DNA of 64,000 nt from WTFV01 sp965203525 (GTDB taxonomy: Bacteria; Acidobacteriota; Vicinamibacteria; Vicinamibacterales; UBA8438). The notes beneath the pieces were generated by a model. The model worked only from the letters and a program-made list of their open reading frames with translations. It searched no databases and was not told where the DNA came from. The DNA is taken from NCBI GenBank assembly GCA_965203525.1, contig OZ241898.1, positions 1,612,001 through 1,676,000 of the forward strand, read 5' to 3'. A program made the translations under genes and the position numbers. Within the stretch, counting starts at the first letter, position 1. Every line of letters starts with the position of its first letter. Positions 24,842-32,562 of this stretch are shown piece by piece.

Positions 24842-25752
24842 CCGCCGCCCGTTCGCGCGGGCGCCTGCGGGTGCGCGCCCCGGCCAAGATCAATCTCGAC
24901 CTGCGGGTGCTGCGCCGCCGTCCGGACGGGTTCCACGAGGTGGCGACGATCCTGCAGTCGGTGGCGCTGCACGACACGCTGTCCATCACCGCGCGCCGCG
25001 GGCCGCTGACCGTCCGCTCCGCCGCCGCCGCGGTGCCCCGCGATCGGGACAATCTGGTCTGGACCGCGGCCGCCGCGCTGTGGCGCGCCCTGGGGCGCTC
25101 CGGGGACCCGGCCGGCGCCGCGGTCGTCGTCCGCAAGCGGATTCCCGCCGCGGCGGGTCTCGGGGGCGCGAGCAGCGACGCGGCGTCGGCGCTGCGGGGG
25201 CTGCGGTCGTGGTGGGCGCCGGCGGCGAGCCCCCGGCTGCTCGAAGACGTCGCCGCCCGCGTCGGATCGGACGTGCCGTTCTTCCTGCGCGGCGGCACGG
25301 TGCGGGCGGCCGGCCGGGGCGAGCGGCTGCGGCGGCTGCCGGCCCTGGAGCGGCGCTGGGTGGTGCTGGCGGCGCCGGGGTTCGGCGTGTCGACGGCGGA
25401 CGCGTACCGCTGGTGGGATCTGGACGGACCGGACGAGTCCGGCGGCGGCGGGCCGGTCGCGGCGCCGGCCGGCTGGCGCCGCGACCCCGGCCGGCTGCGC
25501 AACGACCTCGAGGCGCCGGTCGCCCGCCGGCATCCGGAGATCGGCCTCCTGGCGGCGCGCCTGCGGAGCGCGGGCGCGCTGCACGGCGCGCTGACCGGCA
25601 GCGGGTCGGTGGTCTTCGGCCTCTTCGCGTCCCGCGCGCGGGCGGTCCGGGTGCGCTACGCGCTGCGCGCCGCGGCCCCGCTGACGCTGCTGACGCGCAC
25701 GATCGACGACGCCGCCCATGCGCGTCTTGCGGCCGTCGCCCGCATCGAATAA
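24838..25752 (+). CDS. ispE: 4-diphosphocytidyl-2-C-methyl-D-erythritol kinase
   Basis: IspE phosphorylates CDP-ME in the non-mevalonate isoprenoid pathway; IspD and IspF for the same pathway are encoded as a fusion at 34696-35874. It is a GHMP kinase of 304 residues with an N-terminal APAKINLDLRVLRRRPDGFHE, the ATP-binding AAAGLGGASSDAASAL and a C-terminal GALTGSGSVVFGLF. The GTG start overlaps the stop of the LolB-like gene (GTGA), so translation is coupled. Its stop is followed after about 87 bases by tRNA-Gln. Confidence 0.95.
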   Translation: MTAARSRGRLRVRAPAKINLDLRVLRRRPDGFHEVATILQSVALHDTLSITARRGPLTVRSAAAAVPRDRDNLVWTAAAALWRALGRSGDPAGAAVVVRKRIPAAAGLGGASSDAASALRGLRSWWAPAASPRLLEDVAARVGSDVPFFLRGGTVRAAGRGERLRRLPALERRWVVLAAPGFGVSTADAYRWWDLDGPDESGGGGPVAAPAGWRRDPGRLRNDLEAPVARRHPEIGLLAARLRSAGALHGALTGSGSVVFGLFASRARAVRVRYALRAAAPLTLLTRTIDDAAHARLAAVARIE

Positions 25753-25839
25753 ACTCCCTGCCGGCGCGCCGCGCGCAGGGCGTCTCCGTGCGCCCCGCGG
25801 CGCCGTTGCGCGTGCGGCGAGCGCCGCGGCTGCTGCCGA

Positions 25840-25914
25840 TGGGGCGTGGCCAAGCGGTAAGGCGCGGGACTTTGGATCCCGTATTCGAAGGTTCGAATCC
25901 TTCCGCCCCAGCCA
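25840..25914 (+). tRNA. tRNA-Gln (UUG)
   Basis: A 75-base cloverleaf with perfect acceptor pairing (TGGGGCG with CGCCCCA), a T-loop TTCGAAT and anticodon TTG in a loop bounded by GGGAC/TCCCG. CCA is encoded at 25912-25914. It lies between ispE and prs, a position conserved in many bacteria. Confidence 0.97.
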
Positions 25915-25960
25915 CTTGCGCGCGGATGCCGGGGGAAGAAGCGGCGCCGGCGAGGACACG

Positions 25961-26914
25961 TTGCCGACACACAACGGAGATCTGAAGCTGTTCGCGGGCA
26001 GCGCCCATCCGGCGCTGGCGCGGGAGATCGCAGGCGTTCTCGGCGTGCCGATGGGCCGGGCCGCGCTGCGGCGCTTCTCCGACAGCGAGGTGTCGTTCCA
26101 GATCGACGAGAACATCCGCGGCATGGACGTGTTCGTCGTGCAGCCGACCTGCGCGCCGGTCGACGAGCACCTGGTCGAGCTGTGCGTGATGATCGACGCC
26201 TTCCGGCGCTCGTCGGCGGCGCGCATCACGGCCGTCATGCCGTACTACGGCTATGCCCGGCAGGATCGGAAGGACAAGCCGCGCGTGCCGATCTCGGCGA
26301 AGCTCGTCGCCAACCTGGTGAGCGCGGCGGGCGCCAACCGCGTGCTGACGATGGACCTGCACAAGGCGCAGATCCAGGGGTTCTTCGACATCCCGGTCGA
26401 CCACCTGTTCGCGACGCCGGTGTTCATCGACTATCTGGCCCGCGCCGGCTACCGGGGCCACGTGATCATCGTCTCGCCGGACGCCGGCGGCGTGGAGCGG
26501 GCGCGCGCGTACGCCAAGCGGCTGGACGCGGACCTGGCGATCATCGACAAGCGCCGGTCCGAGGACGGACACGCCGAGGTGCTGCACGTGGTCGGCGAGG
26601 TCAAGGGGCGGGTCTGCGTGATCCTCGACGACATCGTGGACACGGCGGGGACCCTGCAGCAGTCGTCGCGGGCGCTGCAGCAGGGCGGGGCGGCGAGCGT
26701 CATGGCCTGCGCGGTCCACGGGGTCCTGTCCGGACCCGCGCTGCAGCGCGTGGAGGATTCGCCGCTCGAGAAGCTGATCGTGACCGACACGATTCCCCTG
26801 CGGCCGGAGTTCGAGCAGTCCGCCAAGGTGCGCGTGCTGTCCGTCGCCGGCCTGCTCGGCCGGGCCATTCAGAGCATCCACCAGGAAACGTCCGTGTCGT
26901 CGCTGTTCGTGTAG
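25961..26914 (+). CDS. prs: Ribose-phosphate pyrophosphokinase
   Basis: Prs makes PRPP from ribose-5-phosphate and ATP for nucleotide, His and Trp synthesis. The 317-residue length is standard. Motifs are FSDSEVSFQIDENIRG, the catalytic YYGYARQDRKDKPR loop, ISAKLVANL, IVSPDAGGVERA and the PRPP-binding DDIVDTAGTLQ. The only start that gives the normal N-terminus is TTG at 25961, preceded by GAGGA at a good distance; no ATG or GTG is available nearby. It is followed by rplY after 15 bases, as in other bacteria. Confidence 0.95.
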   Translation: MPTHNGDLKLFAGSAHPALAREIAGVLGVPMGRAALRRFSDSEVSFQIDENIRGMDVFVVQPTCAPVDEHLVELCVMIDAFRRSSAARITAVMPYYGYARQDRKDKPRVPISAKLVANLVSAAGANRVLTMDLHKAQIQGFFDIPVDHLFATPVFIDYLARAGYRGHVIIVSPDAGGVERARAYAKRLDADLAIIDKRRSEDGHAEVLHVVGEVKGRVCVILDDIVDTAGTLQQSSRALQQGGAASVMACAVHGVLSGPALQRVEDSPLEKLIVTDTIPLRPEFEQSAKVRVLSVAGLLGRAIQSIHQETSVSSLFV

Positions 26915-26929
26915 GAGAAGAGAGAAGAA

Positions 26930-27562
26930 ATGCAAGCGACTCTGGCCGCCGCCATCCGGCGGACGCGCGGCAAGAACGAGGCGCGCCGGTTGCGGCGCGC
27001 GGGGCGGCTGCCCGCGGTGGTGTACGGCGGGAAGCCGGTCGAGAGTCTGGCCCTCGACGTCGATCCGAAGGCGCTGCTGCGCATCCTGCACTCGGAATCG
27101 GGCGTCAACACGCTCGTGGATCTGCAGGTCGCGGGCGGCGAGTCGGGGCAGGTGCTGATCAAGGACCTCCAGCACGATCCGGTCACGGACGGCCTGCTGC
27201 ACGTCGACTTCATGCGCCTGGCCATGGACCGGCCGGTCACGGTGACCGTGCCGGTCACGCTCGACGGCGAGGCGGCCGGCGTCAAGCAGCAGGGCGGGCT
27301 GCTCGACTTCGTCACCCGGGAGTTTCAGATCGAGTGCATGCCGGCCGAGATCCCGGAACACGTCGAGATCGACGTCAGGGAGATGATGATCGGCGACAGC
27401 GTGCGGATCCGCGACGTGGCGGAGGGAGCCGGCTGGAAGCCGGTGAGCGATCGCGACACGCTGCTCGCGCACGTGACGGCGGCCAAGACCGGCTCGGCGG
27501 CCGACGACGAGGACGAGGGCGCCGACGAGGAGGGGAGCGATGCCGGGGGAGGCGGCTCCTGA
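26930..27562 (+). CDS. rplY: 50S ribosomal protein bL25 (general stress protein CTC form)
   Basis: bL25 of the long, CTC type (210 residues): an N-terminal 5S rRNA-binding L25 domain (RRTRGKNEARRLRRAG, LPAVVYGG) followed by the TL5 C-terminal beta domain (VPVTLDGEAAGVKQQGG, EIPEHVEIDV). The last 25 residues are acidic and glycine-rich. It has a good ribosome-binding site, GGAGAAGAGAGAAG, in the 15-base gap after prs. Its stop codon lies inside the first copy of a duplication that reaches to the pth start. Confidence 0.95.
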   Translation: MQATLAAAIRRTRGKNEARRLRRAGRLPAVVYGGKPVESLALDVDPKALLRILHSESGVNTLVDLQVAGGESGQVLIKDLQHDPVTDGLLHVDFMRLAMDRPVTVTVPVTLDGEAAGVKQQGGLLDFVTREFQIECMPAEIPEHVEIDVREMMIGDSVRIRDVAEGAGWKPVSDRDTLLAHVTAAKTGSAADDEDEGADEEGSDAGGGGS

Positions 27563-27659
27563 TCGGGGCGCGGGGACCGGGTGCGGTGTCGACGTCCGCT
27601 CGACGCCCGAGTACGACCGCGGAGCGGCTCCTGATCGGGGCGCGGGGACCGGGTGCGGT
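27552..27659. repeat. 36-bp direct duplication joining rplY stop and pth start
   Basis: Positions 27552-27587 and 27624-27659 are identical over 36 bases with a 72-bp step. Each copy contains a TGA followed 18 bases later by a GTG. Copy 1 supplies the rplY stop; copy 2 supplies the pth start (27653). The extra GTG of copy 1 (27581) opens a 17-codon frame that ends on the extra TGA of copy 2 (27632-27634). Confidence 0.95.
27581..27634 (+). other. Mini-frame created by the duplication before pth
   Basis: The duplicated GTG opens a 17-residue frame, MRCRRPLDARVRPRSGS, that stops 18 bases before pth. It has the same upstream sequence as pth itself, so ribosomes might initiate on it and re-start at pth. 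Whether it is translated is unknown. Confidence 0.35.
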
Positions 27660-28210
27660 TGATCGTCGGCCTCGGCAACCCGGGCGCGCGGTACCGCGGG
27701 ACGCGCCACAACGTCGGCTTCGAGGTGCTCGACGTCCTGGCCGGGCGGCTCGACCTGGCGTTCGAGAGCGCCCCGGCCGACGCGGTTCTGGCGCGCCGGC
27801 GGGGACCCGGCGCCCGCGTGCTGCTGGCCAAGCCGCTCACCTACGTAAACCGGAGCGGCGGCGCGGTGCAGGCGTTGCGCCACTACTTCCGGATCGAGCC
27901 GGAGGCGCTGCTGGTCGTGGCGGACGACGTCAATCTGCCGCTGGGGCGGCTGCGCGGCCGAAAGCGCGGATCGGACGGCGGGCACAACGGGTTCGCCTCG
28001 ATCATCGCGTCGCTGGGGACCGGCGAGTTCGCGAGGCTGCGGGTCGGGGTCGGGAGGGGCGACGCGCGGCGCTCGCTGACCGCGCACGTGCTGGCGCGGT
28101 TCGACGCGGACGAGCGGGAGGAGATGGAGGCGGCGATCGAGCGCGCCGCCGACGCCGTCGAGGCGTTCGTCGAGGACGGCATCGACAGGATGATGAACCG
28201 GTTCAATTGA
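27653..28210 (+). CDS. pth: Peptidyl-tRNA hydrolase
   Basis: Pth releases tRNA from prematurely dropped peptidyl-tRNA. The 185-residue enzyme shows LIVGLGNPGARYRGTRHNVGF with catalytic His near residue 20, LLAKPLTYVNRSGGAV, DDVNLPLGRLR with the conserved Asp, and KRGSDGGHNGFASI. The GTG at 27653 is the only start compatible with the family N-terminus. It follows rplY, as is common, but an extra 72 bp from a local duplication has been placed between the two genes. Confidence 0.96.
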   Translation: MRLIVGLGNPGARYRGTRHNVGFEVLDVLAGRLDLAFESAPADAVLARRRGPGARVLLAKPLTYVNRSGGAVQALRHYFRIEPEALLVVADDVNLPLGRLRGRKRGSDGGHNGFASIIASLGTGEFARLRVGVGRGDARRSLTAHVLARFDADEREEMEAAIERAADAVEAFVEDGIDRMMNRFN

Positions 28211-28267
28211 GACCGCGAGGCTCCTTGCCGCCGTGTCCCGGCGGCCGCCGAGTCCGAAGGGAGACCG

Positions 28268-29155
28268 ATGAGCGAGACGCGACAGTACGAGCTGGTGTAC
28301 GTCGTCAGTCCGGAGATCACCGAGGAGGGGGTCGCCGAACTGCACGAACGGATTGCCGGGATAGTCGGACAGTTGGGCGGCGTCGTCGACAAGACCGACA
28401 ACTGGGGGCGCCGGAGGCTGGCGTACGAGATCGACCGCCACCGAGAGGGAACCTACGTCATCGAACTGATCAGCGGCCCGGGCGCGCTGGTGACCGAGCT
28501 GGACCGGCGCCTGCGGGTGATGGAGCAGCTCCTCAGGCACCTCGTCGTGCGGGTGGACGAGGATCTGCGCAAGGCGCAGCGCGCCCGCGAACGGCGGCAG
28601 GGCCGCCAGCAGCGGCGCCTGGCGAAGCGGGCGGCGTCCGCCGCGGCCCGCGGCGCTTCCGAGGCGGGCGCGGCGCCGCGACCCGCCTCCTCGCCGGCGG
28701 GTCCGTCCGCGGCGGGGGCAGTGACCGAACCGGTGGCGTCCGCTGCGGCGTCCGTGGCGGGGGCAGTGACCGAATCGGCGGCGTCCGCGGCGGGGGCAGT
28801 GACCGAACCGGCGGCGTCCGCTACGGCGTCCGCGCCGGAGGTGGTTGCGGAACCGGCGGCATCCGCGCCGGGAGCCGTGACGGAGCAGGCCGCGTCCGCG
28901 CCGGGACCAGCGTCCGCGTCGGGAGCAGAGACGGAGCCGGCGTCCGCGCCGGGGGCGGAGGTGGAGCCGGCGGCCTCTGTGCCGGCAGCGGTGACGGAAC
29001 CGGCGGTCTCCGCGCCGGAAGCGGCCTCCGCGCCGGCAACTTCCGGGCAGGCGGCGTCGGAGCCGGCCGCGGCGCCCGCGCCGGCGGCGGAGAACGGCGA
29101 GCCGGCGTACGGCGAGAAGGCGGTTGCGGAGACCGCGGAGGGGAACAATGAGTGA
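28268..29155 (+). CDS. rpsF: 30S ribosomal protein bS6 with long Ala/Pro/Glu tail
   Basis: The first 100 or so residues are an ordinary bS6 (YELVYVVSPEITEEGV, DNWGRRRLAYEI, LIRHL-type end at RHLVVRVDED). bS6 pairs with bS18 on the platform of the 30S subunit. The remainder, about 180 residues, is a low-complexity tail rich in Ala, Pro, Glu, Ser and Val (repeats such as GAVTEPAAS), which makes the protein more than twice the family's usual length. The frame is open throughout and ends by overlapping the rpsR start. The tail is probably disordered and solvent-exposed; its role is unknown. Confidence 0.93.
   Translation: MSETRQYELVYVVSPEITEEGVAELHERIAGIVGQLGGVVDKTDNWGRRRLAYEIDRHREGTYVIELISGPGALVTELDRRLRVMEQLLRHLVVRVDEDLRKAQRARERRQGRQQRRLAKRAASAAARGASEAGAAPRPASSPAGPSAAGAVTEPVASAAASVAGAVTESAASAAGAVTEPAASATASAPEVVAEPAASAPGAVTEQAASAPGPASASGAETEPASAPGAEVEPAASVPAAVTEPAVSAPEAASAPATSGQAASEPAAAPAPAAENGEPAYGEKAVAETAEGNNE
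28711..28807. repeat. In-frame 19-bp repeats in the rpsF tail
   Basis: The 19-base unit starting GGCGGGGGCAGTGACCG occurs at 28711-28729, 28756-28774 and 28789-28807, with steps of 45 and 33 bp, both multiples of three. More diverged relatives continue to about 29000. They encode AGAVTE-type units of the bS6 tail. Confidence 0.85.
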
Positions 29156-29423
29156 CGAGCGGCGCGGCGGACGGGGCGGCGGGGGCAGGGGCGGCGGCGG
29201 ACGCCGCGGCGGCGGGCGCCGCCGCAAGGTCTGCCGTTACTGCGTGGACAAGGTCGACTACATCGACTACAAGGACGTGCGCCTGCTGATGATGGCGATC
29301 GCCGAGCGCGGCAAGATTCAGCCCCGGCGGATCTCCGGGACGTGCGCCAAGTGCCAGCGCAAGCTGACGCGGGCCATCAAGCGCGCCCGGCAGCTCGCGC
29401 TCGTGCCCTACGTGCTCGATTAG
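29148..29423 (+). CDS. rpsR: 30S ribosomal protein bS18, zinc-ribbon type
   Basis: bS18 of 91 residues. The N-terminal 25 residues are an Arg/Gly extension (RGGRGGGGRGGGG). The core has KVCRYCVDKVDYIDYKD and GTCAKCQRKLTRAIKRARQLALVPY. Two CxxC pairs suggest a zinc-bound form of bS18, where many species have lost the cysteines. The ATG at 29148 overlaps the end of rpsF by eight bases and gives a plausible short start; an upstream frame exists but would be odd. Operon order rpsF-rpsR-rplI is standard apart from the usual ssb being absent. Confidence 0.94.
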   Translation: MSDERRGGRGGGGRGGGGRRGGGRRRKVCRYCVDKVDYIDYKDVRLLMMAIAERGKIQPRRISGTCAKCQRKLTRAIKRARQLALVPYVLD

Positions 29424-29437
29424 TTGGGGAGTCGGCG

Positions 29438-29932
29438 ATGATGGAAGTCATCCTGCGGGATCACATCGACAATCTGGGCCGCCGCGGCGACATCGTGAAA
29501 GTGGCCAGCGGCTATGCGCGCAACTACCTGCTGCCGCAGAAGTTCGCCCTGCCGGTGACCCCGGCGAACCGCCGGCAGGTGGAGCGCGAACGGGTCGTCG
29601 CCGACGCGCGCGAGGCGGACGAGCGCGCGCGGGCCGAGCGCTTCGCCGAGCGCCTGCGCGGGATCGAGTGCGTCATCCCGCGCCGGGTGGGCGAGACCGG
29701 CACCCTCTACGGCTCGGTCACCTCGGCCGACGTCGCCGATCGCCTCGGGACGCAGGACGTCGAAGTCGACAAGCGCAGGATCCAGCTCGGCGAGCCGCTG
29801 AAGGAGCTGGGGGAGTTCCCGGTGACGGTCAGGCTGCACCGGGACGTCAGCGTGGAGCTGACGGTCAAGGTGGTCAGGGAAGAGGCCGGCGAGGAGTCGG
29901 CCGCGGCCGGGCGCGGGGACGCCGCGTCGTAG
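29438..29932 (+). CDS. rplI: 50S ribosomal protein bL9
   Basis: bL9 with the N-terminal rRNA-binding domain (VILRDHIDNLGRRGDIVKVASGYARNYL split across the conserved GYARNYLLP motif), a long connecting helix rich in Arg and Glu, and the C-terminal domain (TLYGSVTSADVAD, VTVRLHRDVSVELTVKV). 164 residues, slightly longer than the usual 148-150 because of an Ala/Glu tail. Two adjacent ATGs (29438 and 29441) are possible; GGGGAG at 29426-29431 is well placed for either. Confidence 0.95.
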   Translation: MMEVILRDHIDNLGRRGDIVKVASGYARNYLLPQKFALPVTPANRRQVERERVVADAREADERARAERFAERLRGIECVIPRRVGETGTLYGSVTSADVADRLGTQDVEVDKRRIQLGEPLKELGEFPVTVRLHRDVSVELTVKVVREEAGEESAAAGRGDAAS

Positions 29933-29981
29933 GGCGTCGGCGGCCGGGTGGCGGGGCGGTTCGGATCGGTCTGGGGGAGAC

Positions 29982-31328
29982 ATGGCGCAGCCCGCCACCG
30001 ACACGGCCGCAAGGGCGCTGCCCCACAACCTGGAGGCGGAACGGTCCATCCTCGGCGCGATCCTGATCCGCAACGACGCGTTCAACGTGGCGGCGGAGCT
30101 GATCGACGCCGACGACTTCTTCCGGGACGCCCACCGCCGCGTCTTCGACAAGATGGTCGACCTCAACGAGCGGGGTCAGGCCATCGATCTGGTCACGTTG
30201 CGCGACGAGCTGAGCCGCTCCGGCGAGCTGGAGCCGGTCGGCGGTCCCGCCTACATCTCGTCCCTCGCCGACGGCGTCCCGCGCTCGACCAACGTCGAGC
30301 ACTATGCGCGGATCGTCAAGGAGCGCGCCACCCTCCGCAACCTGATCGCGGCCGCGAACCGGATCGAGGCCGAGGCCTACGCGGCGCGGGAGGAGGCGGC
30401 GGTCGTCCTCGATCGGGCCGAACAGGAGATCTTCTCCATCGCCGAGGGCCGCATCCGGTCCGGGTTCGTGCCTATCGGGGAGCTGGCCCGGGACAGCTTC
30501 GACACGATCGAGCGGCTGCAGAGCGTCCGGAGCGCCGTCACCGGCGTGCCGACCGGCTTCGTCGACATCGACGAGATGACCGCGGGACTCCAGCCGGCGG
30601 ATCTCGTCATCGTGGCGGCCCGTCCCTCGATGGGCAAGACCGCGTTCGCGCTGAACGTCGGCGCCCACGTCGGGACCACCGGCGAGCGGACGGTCGGCGT
30701 GTTCAGCCTGGAGATGTCGAAGGAGCAGCTCTTCCTGCGGATGCTGACGAGCGCGGCGCAAATCGACTCGCACCGCTTCCGGACCGGACTGCTGACCGAG
30801 TCGGACTACGGCCGCCTGTCGGAAGCGATCACCTCCCTGTCCGAGGCGCGCGTGCACATCGACGACACCCCGTCGCTCGGGGTGCTGGAGATGCGGGCGA
30901 AGTCGCGCCGTCTGAAGGCGGAGCACGGCCTGGACCTGCTCGTCATCGACTACCTGCAGTTGATGCAGGGGCGCGGCCGGTTCGAGAACCGCAACCAGGA
31001 GATCGCCTCGATCTCGCGCTCGCTGAAGGCGCTGGCGAAGGAGCTCGACGTCCCGGTGGTGGCCCTTTCGCAGCTCAGCCGCGCGCCGGAGTCGCGGAGC
31101 GACAAGCGGCCGCAACTGTCCGACCTGCGGGAGTCCGGCGCGCTGGAGCAGGACGCCGACGTGGTCCTGTTCATCTTCCGCGAGGACATGTACGAGGAGA
31201 CGCCGGAGAACGAGAACGTGGCCGAGATCATCGTCGGCAAGCAGCGCAACGGCCCGACCGGGACGGTCAAGCTGGCCTTCCTGAAGCAGCAGACCCGCTT
31301 CGAGAGCCTGAGCCGGGACTACCAGTAG
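29982..31328 (+). CDS. dnaB: Replicative DNA helicase DnaB
   Basis: DnaB unwinds the replication fork as a hexameric 5'-3' helicase. The 448-residue protein has the N-terminal primase-interacting domain (LPHNLEAERSILGAIL), the linker, and the RecA-like C-terminal domain with Walker A ARPSMGKTAFALN, VFSLEMSKEQL, Walker B LLVIDYLQLM, ALSQLSRAPESR and a final FRED segment with EIIVGKQRNGPTGTVKL. No intein is present. It follows rplI, a common arrangement in several phyla, after 49 bp. Confidence 0.97.
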   Translation: MAQPATDTAARALPHNLEAERSILGAILIRNDAFNVAAELIDADDFFRDAHRRVFDKMVDLNERGQAIDLVTLRDELSRSGELEPVGGPAYISSLADGVPRSTNVEHYARIVKERATLRNLIAAANRIEAEAYAAREEAAVVLDRAEQEIFSIAEGRIRSGFVPIGELARDSFDTIERLQSVRSAVTGVPTGFVDIDEMTAGLQPADLVIVAARPSMGKTAFALNVGAHVGTTGERTVGVFSLEMSKEQLFLRMLTSAAQIDSHRFRTGLLTESDYGRLSEAITSLSEARVHIDDTPSLGVLEMRAKSRRLKAEHGLDLLVIDYLQLMQGRGRFENRNQEIASISRSLKALAKELDVPVVALSQLSRAPESRSDKRPQLSDLRESGALEQDADVVLFIFREDMYEETPENENVAEIIVGKQRNGPTGTVKLAFLKQQTRFESLSRDYQ

Positions 31329-31344
31329 CTTCCCGCGAGGTTCC

Positions 31345-32484
31345 GTGGTCCGCCCCACCCACGCCGTCGTCGACCTGCGCGCCCTGGCCGCCAACTACCG
31401 GGCGCTCCGCGGTCTGCTCGCCGCCGGCGCGGGCGCGTCGGCGCCCCGGGTCATCGCCGTCATCAAGGCCGACGCCTACGGCCACGGGTCGGCGCGCGTG
31501 GCGCGGGCGCTCGAGCGGGAGGCGGCCGGCCGCTCCGTTCCGCCGCCGATGCTGGCCTGCGCGGACATCGAGGAGGGGGTCGAACTGCGCGCGGCCGGCG
31601 TGACCGCCCCGATCCTGGTGTTCGGGGCGTTGAGCGTGAGCGATCTCGACGGCGTGTTCGCGCACGGCCTGATCCCGACCGTCTCGTCGCCCTTCGCGGC
31701 GCAGGCGCTGCAGCAGGCGGCCGCCGCGCACGGCGTACGCCTGGCCGTGCACCTGAAGATCGACACCGGGATGAACCGGTTCGGGTTCCGGCACGACAAC
31801 CTGCCGGCCACGCTGCCCGCGGTGCTGCGGGCGCCGCACCTGACGGTGGAGGCGGTCTATACCCATTTCGCGACCGCCGAGGACCGCGGGCATCCTCTGT
31901 TCGAGCGCCAGCGGACCCGTTTCGAGGCGCTGCGGGCGGCGTCGGCCGAGCTCGGTCTCGCCGGCGCCTGGTGGCACGCGGCGAACAGCGCGGCGCTGCT
32001 GCGGGACCGGCGGACCTGGTACGACGCGGTGCGGCCGGGGCTGCTGCTGTACGGCGTCGCGCCGCCGCCGCTTGAGCCCCGGATGGACCTGCGGCCGGTG
32101 ATGTCGCTCCGCAGCCGCGTGGTGGCGGTCAAGGGCATGCGGCCGGGCGAGACCGCGGGCTACGGCGGGCGCTTCACCGCGCAGCGGCCGTTGCGGGTGG
32201 CGCTGATCCCGGCCGGCTACGCGGACGGCCTCGACCTGCGGCTGGCCGGGCGGGGGGAGGCGCTGGTCGCCGGGGAGCGGGCGCCGATCGTGGCGGTGGC
32301 GATGGACTCGCTGGCCGTCGACGTGACTTCCGTCGCGGCGAGTCCGGGCGACGAGGTCGTCCTGCTCGGCGCGCAGGGGGCGGAATTCGTCGGCGCGCGC
32401 GACGTGGCGCGCGCCGTCGGCACGGTGCCGCACGAGATCCTGTGCCGCATCGGGTCGCGCATCGAGCGGACCTGCGCCCCCTGA
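31345..32484 (+). CDS. alr: Alanine racemase
   Basis: Alr is a PLP enzyme that makes D-alanine for peptidoglycan. The 379-residue protein has the PLP-lysine motif VIAVIKADAYGHG near the N-terminus, KIDTGMNRFGF, a central ANSAALL and the catalytic-tyrosine region ETAGYGGRF, ending with GYADGL and DVARAVGTVPHEIL. GTG at 31345 is the start, 16 bases after dnaB, and gives the normal RPTHAVVDLRALAANY N-terminus. A dnaB-alr-radA order is known from other bacteria. Confidence 0.95.
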   Translation: MVRPTHAVVDLRALAANYRALRGLLAAGAGASAPRVIAVIKADAYGHGSARVARALEREAAGRSVPPPMLACADIEEGVELRAAGVTAPILVFGALSVSDLDGVFAHGLIPTVSSPFAAQALQQAAAAHGVRLAVHLKIDTGMNRFGFRHDNLPATLPAVLRAPHLTVEAVYTHFATAEDRGHPLFERQRTRFEALRAASAELGLAGAWWHAANSAALLRDRRTWYDAVRPGLLLYGVAPPPLEPRMDLRPVMSLRSRVVAVKGMRPGETAGYGGRFTAQRPLRVALIPAGYADGLDLRLAGRGEALVAGERAPIVAVAMDSLAVDVTSVAASPGDEVVLLGAQGAEFVGARDVARAVGTVPHEILCRIGSRIERTCAP

Positions 32485-32534
32485 CGCCTGCGCGTCGCCG
32501 GCGTGCGGCCGGGCGCCTGGCGGGCGAGCGCGCC

Positions 32535-32540
32535 TATAAT
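32535..32540 (+). promoter_or_regulatory. Possible -10 box for radA
   Basis: A consensus TATAAT lies 22 bases before the radA ATG in an otherwise GC-rich 78-bp gap. No convincing -35 is present 16-18 bases upstream, so an internal promoter here is only a possibility. Confidence 0.35.
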
Positions 32541-32562
32541 CCCTGGCGCACCCCCCTGCACG

